DNA of 6,874 nt from Hyphomicrobiales bacterium (GTDB lineage Bacteria > Pseudomonadota > Alphaproteobacteria > Rhizobiales > Aestuariivirgaceae): NCBI GenBank assembly GCA_025362535.1, contig JANYGE010000157.1:1-6874 (forward strand), read 5' to 3'. Shown piece by piece: positions 1-5,443 of this stretch. The notes under the pieces were generated by a model that had not been told where the DNA came from, made no database searches, and worked only from the letters and a program-made list of their open reading frames with translations. Position 1 is the first letter of the stretch, and every line of letters starts with the position of its first letter. The position numbers were made by a program, and so were the translations under genes.

Positions 1-809
1 ATCGTCATTGGCCCCACGCCGCCGGGCACGGGCGTAATGCTGCCTGCCACCGCAGCACACGATGCAAAATCGCAATCACCCACCAGTTTGTTTTTGCCGT
101 CGCGCTCAATGCGGTTAATGCCCACGTCGATCACGCAGGCACCCGGTTTTATCCAGTCACCCTTCACCATTTCAGCGCGGCCCACGGCGGCGATGACGAG
201 GTCTGCGCCGCGCACGACTGCGGGCAAATCTTTTGAGCGCGAATGGGCAATTGTCACTGTGCAATTTTCGGCCAGCAATAATTGCGCCACAGGTTTGCCC
301 ACAATGTTTGAACGGCCGATGACCACGGCGTTAAGGCCGGAAAGATCACCCAGTGTGTCCTTGGCCAGCATCACGCAGCCAACCGGCGTGCAGGCGGTGA
401 GCGCCTCCTGCCCCGTTGAAAGCCGCCCCACATTGACCACGTGAAAGCCGTCAACATCCTTGGCAGGATCAATGGTGTTGAGAACCTTGGCCGAGTCGAT
501 GTGTTTTGGAACCGGCATCTGCACCAATATTCCGTGTACGGATGAATCAGCGTTGAGCTTTTGCACCATGGCGAGCAAATCAGCCTCTGACGTATCCGCA
601 GGCATTTTATACTCCCACGAATTCATCCCCACTTCGACAGTTTGCTTGGCCTTATTGGCCACATAAACTTTCGAAGCTGGGTCTTCACCGACGAGAACCA
701 CGGCAAGGCCCGGAACTAAATTATGCTCGGCTTTCAGTTTTGCCACCGCAACCGCAATGCGCCCGCGCAAAGCTTCCGCATAGGCTTTTCCGTCAATAAG
801 TTTGGCCAT
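1..809 (-). CDS. folD: FolD, methylenetetrahydrofolate dehydrogenase / methenyltetrahydrofolate cyclohydrolase (3' end outside window)
   Basis: Bifunctional cytosolic enzyme that oxidises 5,10-methylene-THF to methenyl-THF with NAD(P)+ and hydrolyses that to 10-formyl-THF, reversibly. The first 269 codons are present; family members are about 280-300 residues, so only the last few dozen are missing. Motifs I read on the minus strand: [11 protein letters not shown] then NKAK, with the likely catalytic Lys53 and Tyr49; [23 protein letters not shown]; the Rossmann segment [17 protein letters not shown]; and the C-terminal signature [10 protein letters not shown] just before the window edge. The ATG at 809 has GGAG (816-819 on the plus strand) a few bases upstream, and the protein opens MAKLIDGKA as expected for the family. 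It lies 132 bases downstream of fhs on the same strand, so the two may be co-transcribed, although the spacer holds two strong hairpins. No frameshift or missing key residue is visible. Confidence 0.96.
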   Translation of the reverse strand, partial: MAKLIDGKAYAEALRGRIAVAVAKLKAEHNLVPGLAVVLVGEDPASKVYVANKAKQTVEVGMNSWEYKMPADTSEADLLAMVQKLNADSSVHGILVQMPVPKHIDSAKVLNTIDPAKDVDGFHVVNVGRLSTGQEALTACTPVGCVMLAKDTLGDLSGLNAVVIGRSNIVGKPVAQLLLAENCTVTIAHSRSKDLPAVVRGADLVIAAVGRAEMVKGDWIKPGACVIDVGINRIERDGKNKLVGDCDFASCAAVAGSITPVPGGVGPMT

Positions 810-830
810 GGTAATCTCCGAGCTCGTTAC

Positions 831-873
831 GCATGCTTCGAGGCATTGCTACGCAATGCACCTCAGCATGAGG
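831..873 (-). repeat. Palindromic intergenic repeat, copy A (minus orientation)
   Basis: Imperfect hairpin in the fhs-folD spacer. Read on the minus strand it begins CCTCATGCTGAGGTGC and ends GCCTCGAAGCATGC, with an inner stem GCATTGC / GCAATGC around a GTA loop. The outer shell matches copy B at 884-933 read in the opposite direction, while the inner stem sequence differs but stays complementary. This looks like a REP-like element of a kind I recall as common between genes in Hyphomicrobiales and Caulobacter. That family assignment is from memory, not from a search. Confidence 0.7.
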
Positions 874-883
874 AGTGAAATAA

Positions 884-933
884 GTCCCTCATCCTGAGGT
901 GCCGCATCTTCGCGGCCTCGAAGGACGAGGGAC
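884..933 (+). repeat. Palindromic intergenic repeat, copy B (plus orientation)
   Basis: Hairpin with outer arms GTCCCTCATCCT / AGGACGAGGGAC (one A-C mismatch), then GAGG / CCTC, then an inner GCCGC / GCGGC stem around ATCTTC. It sits directly after the fhs stop codon and inverted relative to copy A. In the minus-strand transcript the stem is followed by a weak U-rich stretch (TTATTTC), so it could act as a 3'-end processing site or inefficient terminator between fhs and folD. That role is inference; the repeat structure itself is directly visible. Confidence 0.72.
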
Positions 934-941
934 GTTTGATA

Positions 942-2618
942 TTAGAACAACCCTTGAATTTGCCCGGCTGCATCAAGCCCGATCACTTCGGCTGATGGCA
1001 CTTTGGGCAGGCCTGGCATGGTCATGATGTCACCACACACAACCACGATGAATTCCGCCCCTGCCGACAAGCGCACTTCGCGCACCGGAATGGTGTGATT
1101 GATGGGGGCACCCTTCATGTTAGGATCAGTGGTGAAGGAATATTGCGTCTTGGCCATGCAGATCGGGAACTTGCCGTAACCTGCGGCTTCATAAGCCTTC
1201 AACTGATCGCGCACTGATTTATCGGCGATCACTTCATCAGCGCGATAGATTTCCTTGGCAATGGTCGAGATTTTTTCGAACAATGGAATATCATCATTGT
1301 AAATCGGCTTGAATTGGGCCGCGCCCTTGTCAGCCAATTCAGCCACATGCTTTGATAATTCTTCAATGCCTTCGCCGCCCTTGGCCCAATGCAGGCACTT
1401 GAAGGCCTGCACGCCATGGGTTTTGCAATAGTCTTTTACCGCATCAATTTCAGCATCAGTATCTGAGATGAAGTGGTTGACGGCAACCGCAATCGGCACA
1501 CCGAATTTCTTCACGTTCTCAATATGGCGGCCCAAGTTGGCAAGGCCCTTCTTGAGCACGGCAACATTCTCAGTCTTCAATTCATCCTTCGCTGCACCAC
1601 CATGCATCTTCAAGGCGCGAACCGTGGCAACGATCACTGTGGCAGCCGGTGTGAGACCTGCTTTACGGCACTTAATATCAAAGAATTTTTCAGCGCCCAA
1701 ATCAGCCCCGAAGCCTGCTTCAGTGACCACATAATCCGCCAGTTTCAAAGCCGTCTTGGTGGCCATCACTGAGTTGCAACCATGGGCGATATTGGCGAAG
1801 GGGCCGCCATGCACGAAGGCTGGATTGTTTTCGAGCGTCTGCACCAAGTTTGGCATCAACGCATCTTTGAGCAGAACCACCATAGCGCCTGGCGCTTTGA
1901 GATCCTTGGCCAGAACCGGAGTTTTGTCCTTCTTATAGGCCACAACAATCTGGCCAATGCGGCGTTCAAGATCAGCGATTGACGTTGACAGGCAAAGGAT
2001 CGCCATGATTTCAGAAGCCACTGTAATATCAAAGCCAGCTTCGCGCGGATAACCATTGGCCACACCACCGAGCGAACAAATGATTTCGCGCAAAGCCCGA
2101 TCATTCATATCCATCACGCGACGCCACGCTACGCGGCGCGTATCAATTTGAAGCTCATTGCCCCAATAAATATGATTGTCGATCATCGCTGAGAGCAAAT
2201 TATGGGCAGAAGTAATGGCGTGAAAATCACCCGTGAAATGCAGGTTGATATCTTCCATCGGAACGATCTGCGCATAGCCACCGCCAGCCGCGCCACCCTT
2301 CATGCCAAAGCACGGGCCAAGTGAAGGCTCACGCAGCGCCACAATGGCTTTTTTGCCAATGCGGTTGAGGCCGTCACCCAAACCTACGGTGGTCGTAGTC
2401 TTGCCTTCACCCGCTGGTGTGGGGTTAATCGCCGTCACCAGAATGAGCTTGCCATCTTTCTTAGATTTCAAGCTGTCGATATAATCCAGATGCACCTTGG
2501 CCTTGGTGTGGCCATAGGGAATGAGGTCTTTCTCTGGAATGCCCAGACCCGCACCAATCGCCATAATTGGCTTCATTTTGGCTTCGCGGGCAATTTCAAT
2601 ATCGCTTTTAACGGTCAT
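942..2618 (-). CDS. fhs: Formate-tetrahydrofolate ligase (10-formyl-THF synthetase)
   Basis: Cytosolic enzyme that joins formate to tetrahydrofolate with ATP, giving 10-formyl-THF. At 558 residues it is full length for the family. Visible motifs: the nucleotide-binding loop TPAGEGKT (67-74); the first family signature [11 protein letters not shown] (105-115), preceded by EPSLGPCF; the second signature [12 protein letters not shown] (330-341); and the conserved C-terminal [11 protein letters not shown] (534-544). The start ATG has a GAGGA ribosome site about 9 bases upstream, and the opening [18 protein letters not shown] is typical of alphaproteobacterial versions. folD follows on the same strand, so formate-derived carbon can pass directly to methylene-THF for serine, purine and thymidylate synthesis. 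In methylotrophs the same pair feeds the serine cycle, but nothing in this window shows methylotrophy. Many reading frames on the opposite strand here are shadows of this gene. Confidence 0.98.
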   Translation of the reverse strand: MTVKSDIEIAREAKMKPIMAIGAGLGIPEKDLIPYGHTKAKVHLDYIDSLKSKKDGKLILVTAINPTPAGEGKTTTTVGLGDGLNRIGKKAIVALREPSLGPCFGMKGGAAGGGYAQIVPMEDINLHFTGDFHAITSAHNLLSAMIDNHIYWGNELQIDTRRVAWRRVMDMNDRALREIICSLGGVANGYPREAGFDITVASEIMAILCLSTSIADLERRIGQIVVAYKKDKTPVLAKDLKAPGAMVVLLKDALMPNLVQTLENNPAFVHGGPFANIAHGCNSVMATKTALKLADYVVTEAGFGADLGAEKFFDIKCRKAGLTPAATVIVATVRALKMHGGAAKDELKTENVAVLKKGLANLGRHIENVKKFGVPIAVAVNHFISDTDAEIDAVKDYCKTHGVQAFKCLHWAKGGEGIEELSKHVAELADKGAAQFKPIYNDDIPLFEKISTIAKEIYRADEVIADKSVRDQLKAYEAAGYGKFPICMAKTQYSFTTDPNMKGAPINHTIPVREVRLSAGAEFIVVVCGDIMTMPGLPKVPSAEVIGLDAAGQIQGLF

Positions 2619-2657
2619 TTCCAGATTTCCTCAGGTGATAGAATTTTTCTTGAAGGG

Positions 2658-2685
2658 AAACTACACAAAATCAAAAATTTGTCCA
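2658..2685 (-). promoter_or_regulatory. Possible fhs promoter
   Basis: On the minus strand TGGACA (2685-2680) and TAGTTT (2663-2658) are separated by 16 bases, resembling sigma-70 -35 and -10 boxes. A start near 2650 would give a leader of about 30 bases before the fhs ATG. The surrounding spacer is AT-rich, so chance matches are easy. Judged by eye only. Confidence 0.3.
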
Positions 2686-2853
2686 GTTTCGATTGAATAA
2701 TAATCGAGCCTTAGACTATTTCCCCGTCATACAGAATTTCAATTTCGCCACAGCAGCAGCCGTTCACGACAATGCATTTCATTGCATTTTGTGTCAGAGT
2801 TATTTTATGAAACAACCTCAGCGATGAGAGGCGACATAGAAAGCCAGAAGCTT

Positions 2854-3249
2854 TTAGGCAGCCGGATTGACCACCCGCATACCGGCTTCAGTAAGCTCGG
2901 CCAGCACGCGCTTTTTCACTGAGGCTGCTTCTTCCGCATTCACATTCCACGCTGAAATCTTGTGCTTGAAGCCATCATAGCCGCCAGCCTTTAACCACAG
3001 GCAAAGCGCTTCATGTTCGGCCTTCGAAGTTTCTTTCGGGCGTTTAGCGGCAAGGCGGTGCACCGAATTTTCGGAAACCCCTTTCCAGATATGCACGAAG
3101 GCAGCATCATTTTTTTCAACAATACCAACCGACATTTCACCCCAAATGCCAGCATCTTTTTTAGCTTGCTCTTGCGCCATGCGCTGATTTTTCAAAGCTT
3201 CGCCATTGCTGGGGCGATGGTCTAGTCCGTGGGCTTGGTCACGTTTCAT
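2854..3249 (-). CDS. Hypothetical protein, 131 residues
   Basis: I do not recognise this family. The protein is soluble and charged, with no signal peptide or membrane segment. It opens with a Lys/Gln-rich, probably helical stretch (about 12-33), then a likely beta segment (WGEMSVGIVEKNDAAFVHIW, 36-55), a basic stretch (64-73), an acidic/aromatic middle with a single Cys83, and a C-terminal helix (about 105-122) ending in the strand-like MRVVNP. The ATG at 3249 is preceded by AGAGG and GAAG purine stretches on the minus strand. It is divergent from the small-protein gene at 3386 across a spacer of about 135 bases and does not share a transcript with anything obvious downstream (235 bases to fhs). 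That it is a real gene is supported by its length, ordered-looking composition and lack of a better overlapping frame. Its function is unknown. Confidence 0.75.
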   Translation of the reverse strand: MKRDQAHGLDHRPSNGEALKNQRMAQEQAKKDAGIWGEMSVGIVEKNDAAFVHIWKGVSENSVHRLAAKRPKETSKAEHEALCLWLKAGGYDGFKHKISAWNVNAEEAASVKKRVLAELTEAGMRVVNPAA

Positions 3250-3272
3250 AATTCACTTCGCCTCTCGTTAAA

Positions 3273-3304
3273 CCCAATTCTCCCCTCTCTGCGCCACAAT
3301 TGGG
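3273..3304. promoter_or_regulatory. Inverted repeat in divergent promoter region
   Basis: CCCAATT (3273-3279) and AATTGGG (3298-3304) form a perfect 7-base inverted repeat, with half-site centres 25 bases apart. It lies 24 bases upstream of the minus-strand 131-residue gene and about 80 bases upstream of the plus-strand small-protein gene. It could be an operator for a dimeric regulator or a leader hairpin. No regulator is encoded nearby, so this is a candidate only. Confidence 0.3.
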
Positions 3305-3385
3305 GAAATAGCGATATTTAACTTCATTGCTTGGTAATTGAACCCAGAGCTGCTAGGCAAAGCCCACAACAGGGGGAGCAAACCC

Positions 3386-3556
3386 ATGGCATTCCCGCCA
3401 AATTACAATCAAGAACGCAATAACCGAGCCCGCGACAAGCAACGCAAGGCTATCGAAAAACAAAACAAGCGCGATGAAAAATCACAGAACCGCAAGGCTT
3501 CTGATGAGACCGCTGCCCAACCAGCAGGCGAAACGCCTGACGCAAACAAGGACTAA
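3386..3556 (+). CDS. Small highly charged hypothetical protein, 56 residues
   Basis: Begins MAFPPNYNQERNNRARDK and is dominated by Lys, Arg, Gln, Asn and Glu up to about residue 38, followed by an acidic Ala/Pro/Thr-rich tail ending DANKD. It is probably a basic helix with a disordered tail; there is no membrane segment or Cys. I chose the ATG at 3386 because AGGGGGAG (3371-3378) sits 7 bases upstream. An in-frame TTG at 3338 would add 16 residues but lacks such a site. The next gene starts 5 bases after this stop codon, so the two are almost certainly co-transcribed. A basic N-terminus of this type could bind nucleic acid, but no known domain supports that. I believe similar short proteins are annotated as hypothetical in related bacteria, but could not check. 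Confidence 0.75.
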   Translation: MAFPPNYNQERNNRARDKQRKAIEKQNKRDEKSQNRKASDETAAQPAGETPDANKD

Positions 3557-3561
3557 GTGCC

Positions 3562-3786
3562 ATGGCAAAAAAGAAACAAAAAGTCGATGACAGCACCGTG
3601 CTGTTTGATGTGGTCTATGAAGATGGTACAAAATCCTCACGCCGCCGTGTCGCTGCCGCAGACTTGGACCCGCATGAAAATGATGATGCATCAGCAAAAA
3701 CTATCATCATGACGCAAGACCGCAAAATCGCCGAAATGAGTGGCAACCCACGCGGGGCGATTAAATCAATTTCGCGTTCAGAATGA
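3562..3786 (+). CDS. Small hypothetical protein, 74 residues
   Basis: Opens with a lysine cluster (MAKKKQK), then a segment likely to form a beta hairpin (STVLFDVVYEDGTKSSRRRV, 11-30, turn at EDGT), an acidic linker (35-43), a probable helix (about 44-59) and a basic tail GNPRGAIKSISRSE. The ribosome site AAGGA (3548-3552) lies inside the last codons of the upstream 56-residue gene, 9 bases before the ATG, so translation of the two is likely coupled. The stop codon is only 3 bases from the stop of the convergent desaturase gene. I recall short proteins with the same layout (VLFDVxYEDGT, then QDRKIAEMSG, then a Lys/Ser/Arg tail) as hypothetical proteins in other Hyphomicrobiales. That is memory rather than a search, and no function is known to me. 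Confidence 0.82.
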   Translation: MAKKKQKVDDSTVLFDVVYEDGTKSSRRRVAAADLDPHENDDASAKTIIMTQDRKIAEMSGNPRGAIKSISRSE

Positions 3787-3819
3787 AAATTATTCGGCCG
3801 CTGCCAAGCGCAGCGGTCG
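3785..3819 (-). terminator. Intrinsic terminator of the desaturase gene, overlapping its last codons
   Basis: Plus-strand bases 3795-3804 (CGGCCGCTGC) pair with 3810-3819 (GCAGCGGTCG) over 10 base pairs, one of them G-U, around a 5-base loop. On the minus strand the stem is followed by GAATAATTTTC, an interrupted U tract. The stem encodes the C-terminal residues of the desaturase and the tail covers its stop codon. The U tract lies only on the minus side, so it would serve the desaturase rather than the small-protein genes. Confidence 0.5.
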
Positions 3820-4812
3820 GGCCAACCGTGCTTGGCGGAACGACACCAATTTCTCGGTCGCTTCATCCCACAACACCAATTTGATGCAACTCAGGCTCTG
3901 CCAGATGGTGAGGTGGCCCACATCGGCGAGTTCCGGATAATCCCGCAAAACTTCCGGCAAGCGATAAAATGGAATGCGGCTCGACAGATGGTGCAAATGG
4001 TGGATGCCGATATTGCCAGAAAACCACTTGAGCGGCTGGGGCAGATCATAATAGGAACTGCCATGCAGGGCCGCCGTCTCATGATCCCAGTCTGCATTGC
4101 GTTTCCAGTGGGTCTCATCAAATTGGTGCTGCACGTAGAATAACCACACACCCGAAGCCGCACCCAAAAATACAATCGGCAAATGCACCACAAAAAATGG
4201 CAGCACCCCCAAGAAATAGGCGGCAATCACCGCCAGAACCAAAAGCCCAAAATTGGTGCCAAGCACGCTGAGCCAAGATGAGCGTCCCTGCTTGAAACTG
4301 TCAAACGGCAATCTTTGCTGGATCATGAAAATATAAATCGGACCAACCACAAACAACACCAAAGGATTGCGATAAATCCGGTAGCCAACCCGACCCCAAA
4401 ACGACAATTTCGTATATTCAGCCACCGTCAACGTGTTGATATCACCAACGCCGCGCCGATCCAGATTGCCGGAGCCCGCATGGTGCATGGCGTGAGCATG
4501 GCGCCAATAATCATAAGGCGTCAACGTAAAAAGGCCGATGGCGCGCCCAACCCAATCATTTAACAGGCGCGATTGGAACAGCGAATTATGCCCGCAATCA
4601 TGCTGCAACATGAACATGCGCACCAGGAAGCCTGCCGCAGGCAAGACAGCCAGCAGCATAAGCCACAGACTGACAAAATAAAGATTATAAACCAAAGCCC
4701 AACTGGCAAGGAAAGCCACACTCGTAACTGCCAGTTCAAACCACGATCGCCGATCATTGCCTTGGCGGTAGGGCCTTAACTTTGCGGCCCAAGATTTTGC
4801 TGATACGGTCAA
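3790..4812 (-). CDS. Membrane fatty acid desaturase
   Basis: Integral membrane di-iron enzyme of the FA_desaturase family, introducing a double bond into a fatty acyl chain. It carries the three histidine boxes (numbered from the start chosen here): HDCGH (71-75), HAMHH (107-111) and HHLHH (271-275) in the context NIGIHHLHHLSSRIPFYRLPE, plus an extra HQFDETH (229-235). Hydrophobic segments at roughly 26-65, 152-165 and 187-226 give the usual hairpin-spanning layout. HDCGH and the late HHLHH resemble acyl-lipid delta-12/omega-6 desaturases, but regiospecificity cannot be read from sequence. There is no ATG start. I chose TTG at 4812 because GAGGA (4821-4825) lies 8 bases upstream. A TTG at 4827 would add 5 residues but would overlap that ribosome site. 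The gene is divergent from the cold-shock gene and convergent, with a 3-base gap, with the small-protein pair. Confidence 0.93.
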   Translation of the reverse strand: MTVSAKSWAAKLRPYRQGNDRRSWFELAVTSVAFLASWALVYNLYFVSLWLMLLAVLPAAGFLVRMFMLQHDCGHNSLFQSRLLNDWVGRAIGLFTLTPYDYWRHAHAMHHAGSGNLDRRGVGDINTLTVAEYTKLSFWGRVGYRIYRNPLVLFVVGPIYIFMIQQRLPFDSFKQGRSSWLSVLGTNFGLLVLAVIAAYFLGVLPFFVVHLPIVFLGAASGVWLFYVQHQFDETHWKRNADWDHETAALHGSSYYDLPQPLKWFSGNIGIHHLHHLSSRIPFYRLPEVLRDYPELADVGHLTIWQSLSCIKLVLWDEATEKLVSFRQARLARPLRLAAAE

Positions 4813-4878
4813 CCGAGAATTCCTCAAAACTTTAATATGGGCATAAATTACGCGGATTCGACCCCATGATAAAGCCCT

Positions 4879-4907
4879 TTAGCATAGGCAAGACCAGCCC
4901 GAGTCAA
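4879..4907 (-). promoter_or_regulatory. Probable desaturase promoter
   Basis: On the minus strand TTGACT (4907-4902) and TGCTAA (4884-4879) are separated by 17 bases, a good sigma-70-type -35 box with a fair -10. A start near 4872 would leave a leader of about 60 bases before the TTG start at 4812. Judged by eye. Confidence 0.4.
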
Positions 4908-4934
4908 GTTTTTTCGCATTTGGCACAGAAATGC

Positions 4935-4963
4935 TTGTAATTTGGGTTCAGAAGGTATATGTA
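4935..4963 (+). promoter_or_regulatory. Possible cold-shock gene promoter
   Basis: TTGTAA (4935-4940) and TATGTA (4958-4963) are 17 bases apart. Transcription from about 4970 would give a leader of roughly 145 bases before the csp ATG, in keeping with the long 5' leaders known for cspA-type genes. The -10 box overlaps the palindrome GGTATATGTACC (4954-4965). Nearer promoters around 5068-5094 cannot be excluded. Confidence 0.33.
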
Positions 4964-4979
4964 CCCTCCATCGAATTTA

Positions 4980-5080
4980 GGCCGATCGGCGCGGTACTGC
5001 ACTTTTGTATAAAAGCGCCTAGGCCATTCACCCCTTATCCTTCATTCGAGTGGTACAAAGCACAATGTTGTGCGCGTGCC
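4980..5080 (+). promoter_or_regulatory. Structured 5' leader of the cold-shock gene (two stem-loops)
   Basis: The first stem-loop pairs GGCC (4980-4983) with GGCC (5022-5025) and GGCGC (4988-4992) with GCGCC (5015-5019), with a near-palindromic CTTTTGTATAAAAG in its loop. The second pairs GGTAC (5052-5056) with GTGCC (5076-5080) and GCACA (5060-5064) with TGTGC (5069-5073) around ATGT. Both would lie in the leader if transcription starts near 4970. Cold-shock leaders in other bacteria act as thermosensors; whether this one does is inference. Confidence 0.4.
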
Positions 5081-5115
5081 AATTCATTATAGATCTAACA
5101 AGGATAAGTTAAGTT

Positions 5116-5325
5116 ATGCAAAAAGGCACCGTAAAGTGGTTTAACGCGCAAAAAGGCTTTGGTTTCATTCAGCCAGATGCCGGCGGACCAGATGTATTCG
5201 TCCATATCAGCGCTGTTGAACGTGCGGGTCTCCGTGGCCTCAATGAAGGCCAGAAGATTGGTTACGAAATCGTCGCTGACAAGCGCACCGGCAAATCATC
5301 TGCTGACAGCCTCCAGGCTGTTTAA
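5116..5325 (+). CDS. CspA-family cold-shock protein
   Basis: Single cold-shock domain of 69 residues, the normal length for the family: a five-stranded OB-fold barrel that binds single-stranded RNA and DNA and melts mRNA structure. RNP1 is KGFGFI (13-18) and RNP2 is VFVHIS (27-32), with the aromatic nucleic-acid-facing residues Trp8, Phe15, Phe17, Phe28 and His30 all present. The opening [18 protein letters not shown] is typical of alphaproteobacterial Csp proteins. The ATG at 5116 has AAGGA (5100-5104) 11 bases upstream, a slightly long spacing. A structured leader precedes it, and a strong intrinsic terminator follows about 60 bases after the stop, so it is probably mainly a monocistronic message. 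Family membership does not prove cold induction, since many bacteria carry several csp paralogues with stationary-phase or constitutive expression. Confidence 0.96.
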   Translation: MQKGTVKWFNAQKGFGFIQPDAGGPDVFVHISAVERAGLRGLNEGQKIGYEIVADKRTGKSSADSLQAV

Positions 5326-5388
5326 GCTTTAACGAACTAACCTAAAAGCGCCGACCACGTATGTACCGGCGGCGCGCCGGGTTGACGT

Positions 5389-5427
5389 AACCGCATTCTT
5401 CACAAGAGAGTGCGGTTTTGGTTTTTT
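5389..5427 (+). terminator. Strong intrinsic terminator after the cold-shock gene
   Basis: AACCGCATTCTT (5389-5400) pairs with GAGAGTGCGGTT (5406-5417) over 12 base pairs including two G-U, with a CACAA loop, followed by TTGGTTTTTT (5418-5427). It lies about 60 bases after the csp stop and ends 16 bases before the dehydrogenase ATG. A GC-rich hairpin CCGGC / GCCGG (5366-5380) lies just upstream. Confidence 0.85.
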
Positions 5428-5443
5428 AGACGAGGTTTAGCTT

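Noticed and set aside
37..666. Plus-strand open frames (37-444, 460-666) over the left edge
   Set aside because: They are antisense to folD, whose full set of family motifs is read on the minus strand; the plus-strand translations look like low-complexity shadow sequence.
1468..2484. Several open frames on both strands inside fhs
   Set aside because: They overlap a complete, motif-rich fhs frame and show no ribosome sites or domain content of their own.
2771..2788. Hairpin AATGCA-TTTCAT-TGCATT upstream of fhs
   Set aside because: The stem is only 6 base pairs and AT-rich, with no U tract placed to make it a terminator for the 131-residue gene; probably chance.
3338..3385. TTG-initiated extension of the 56-residue protein
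   Set aside because: ATG at 3386 has a strong AGGGGGAG site at good spacing; the TTG at 3338 has none and the added residues look unlike the rest.
3821..3836. Hairpin GCCAA / TTGGC next to the desaturase terminator
   Set aside because: Five base pairs, no U tract on either side, fully inside coding sequence.
3615..3866. Minus-strand frame across the small-protein gene and the desaturase end
   Set aside because: It overlaps two better-supported genes in other frames and has no convincing start signal.
5382..5410. TTGACG as a -35 box for the dehydrogenase
   Set aside because: At a 17-base spacing the -10 would be AGAGAG, a poor match, and the site lies within the terminator stem.
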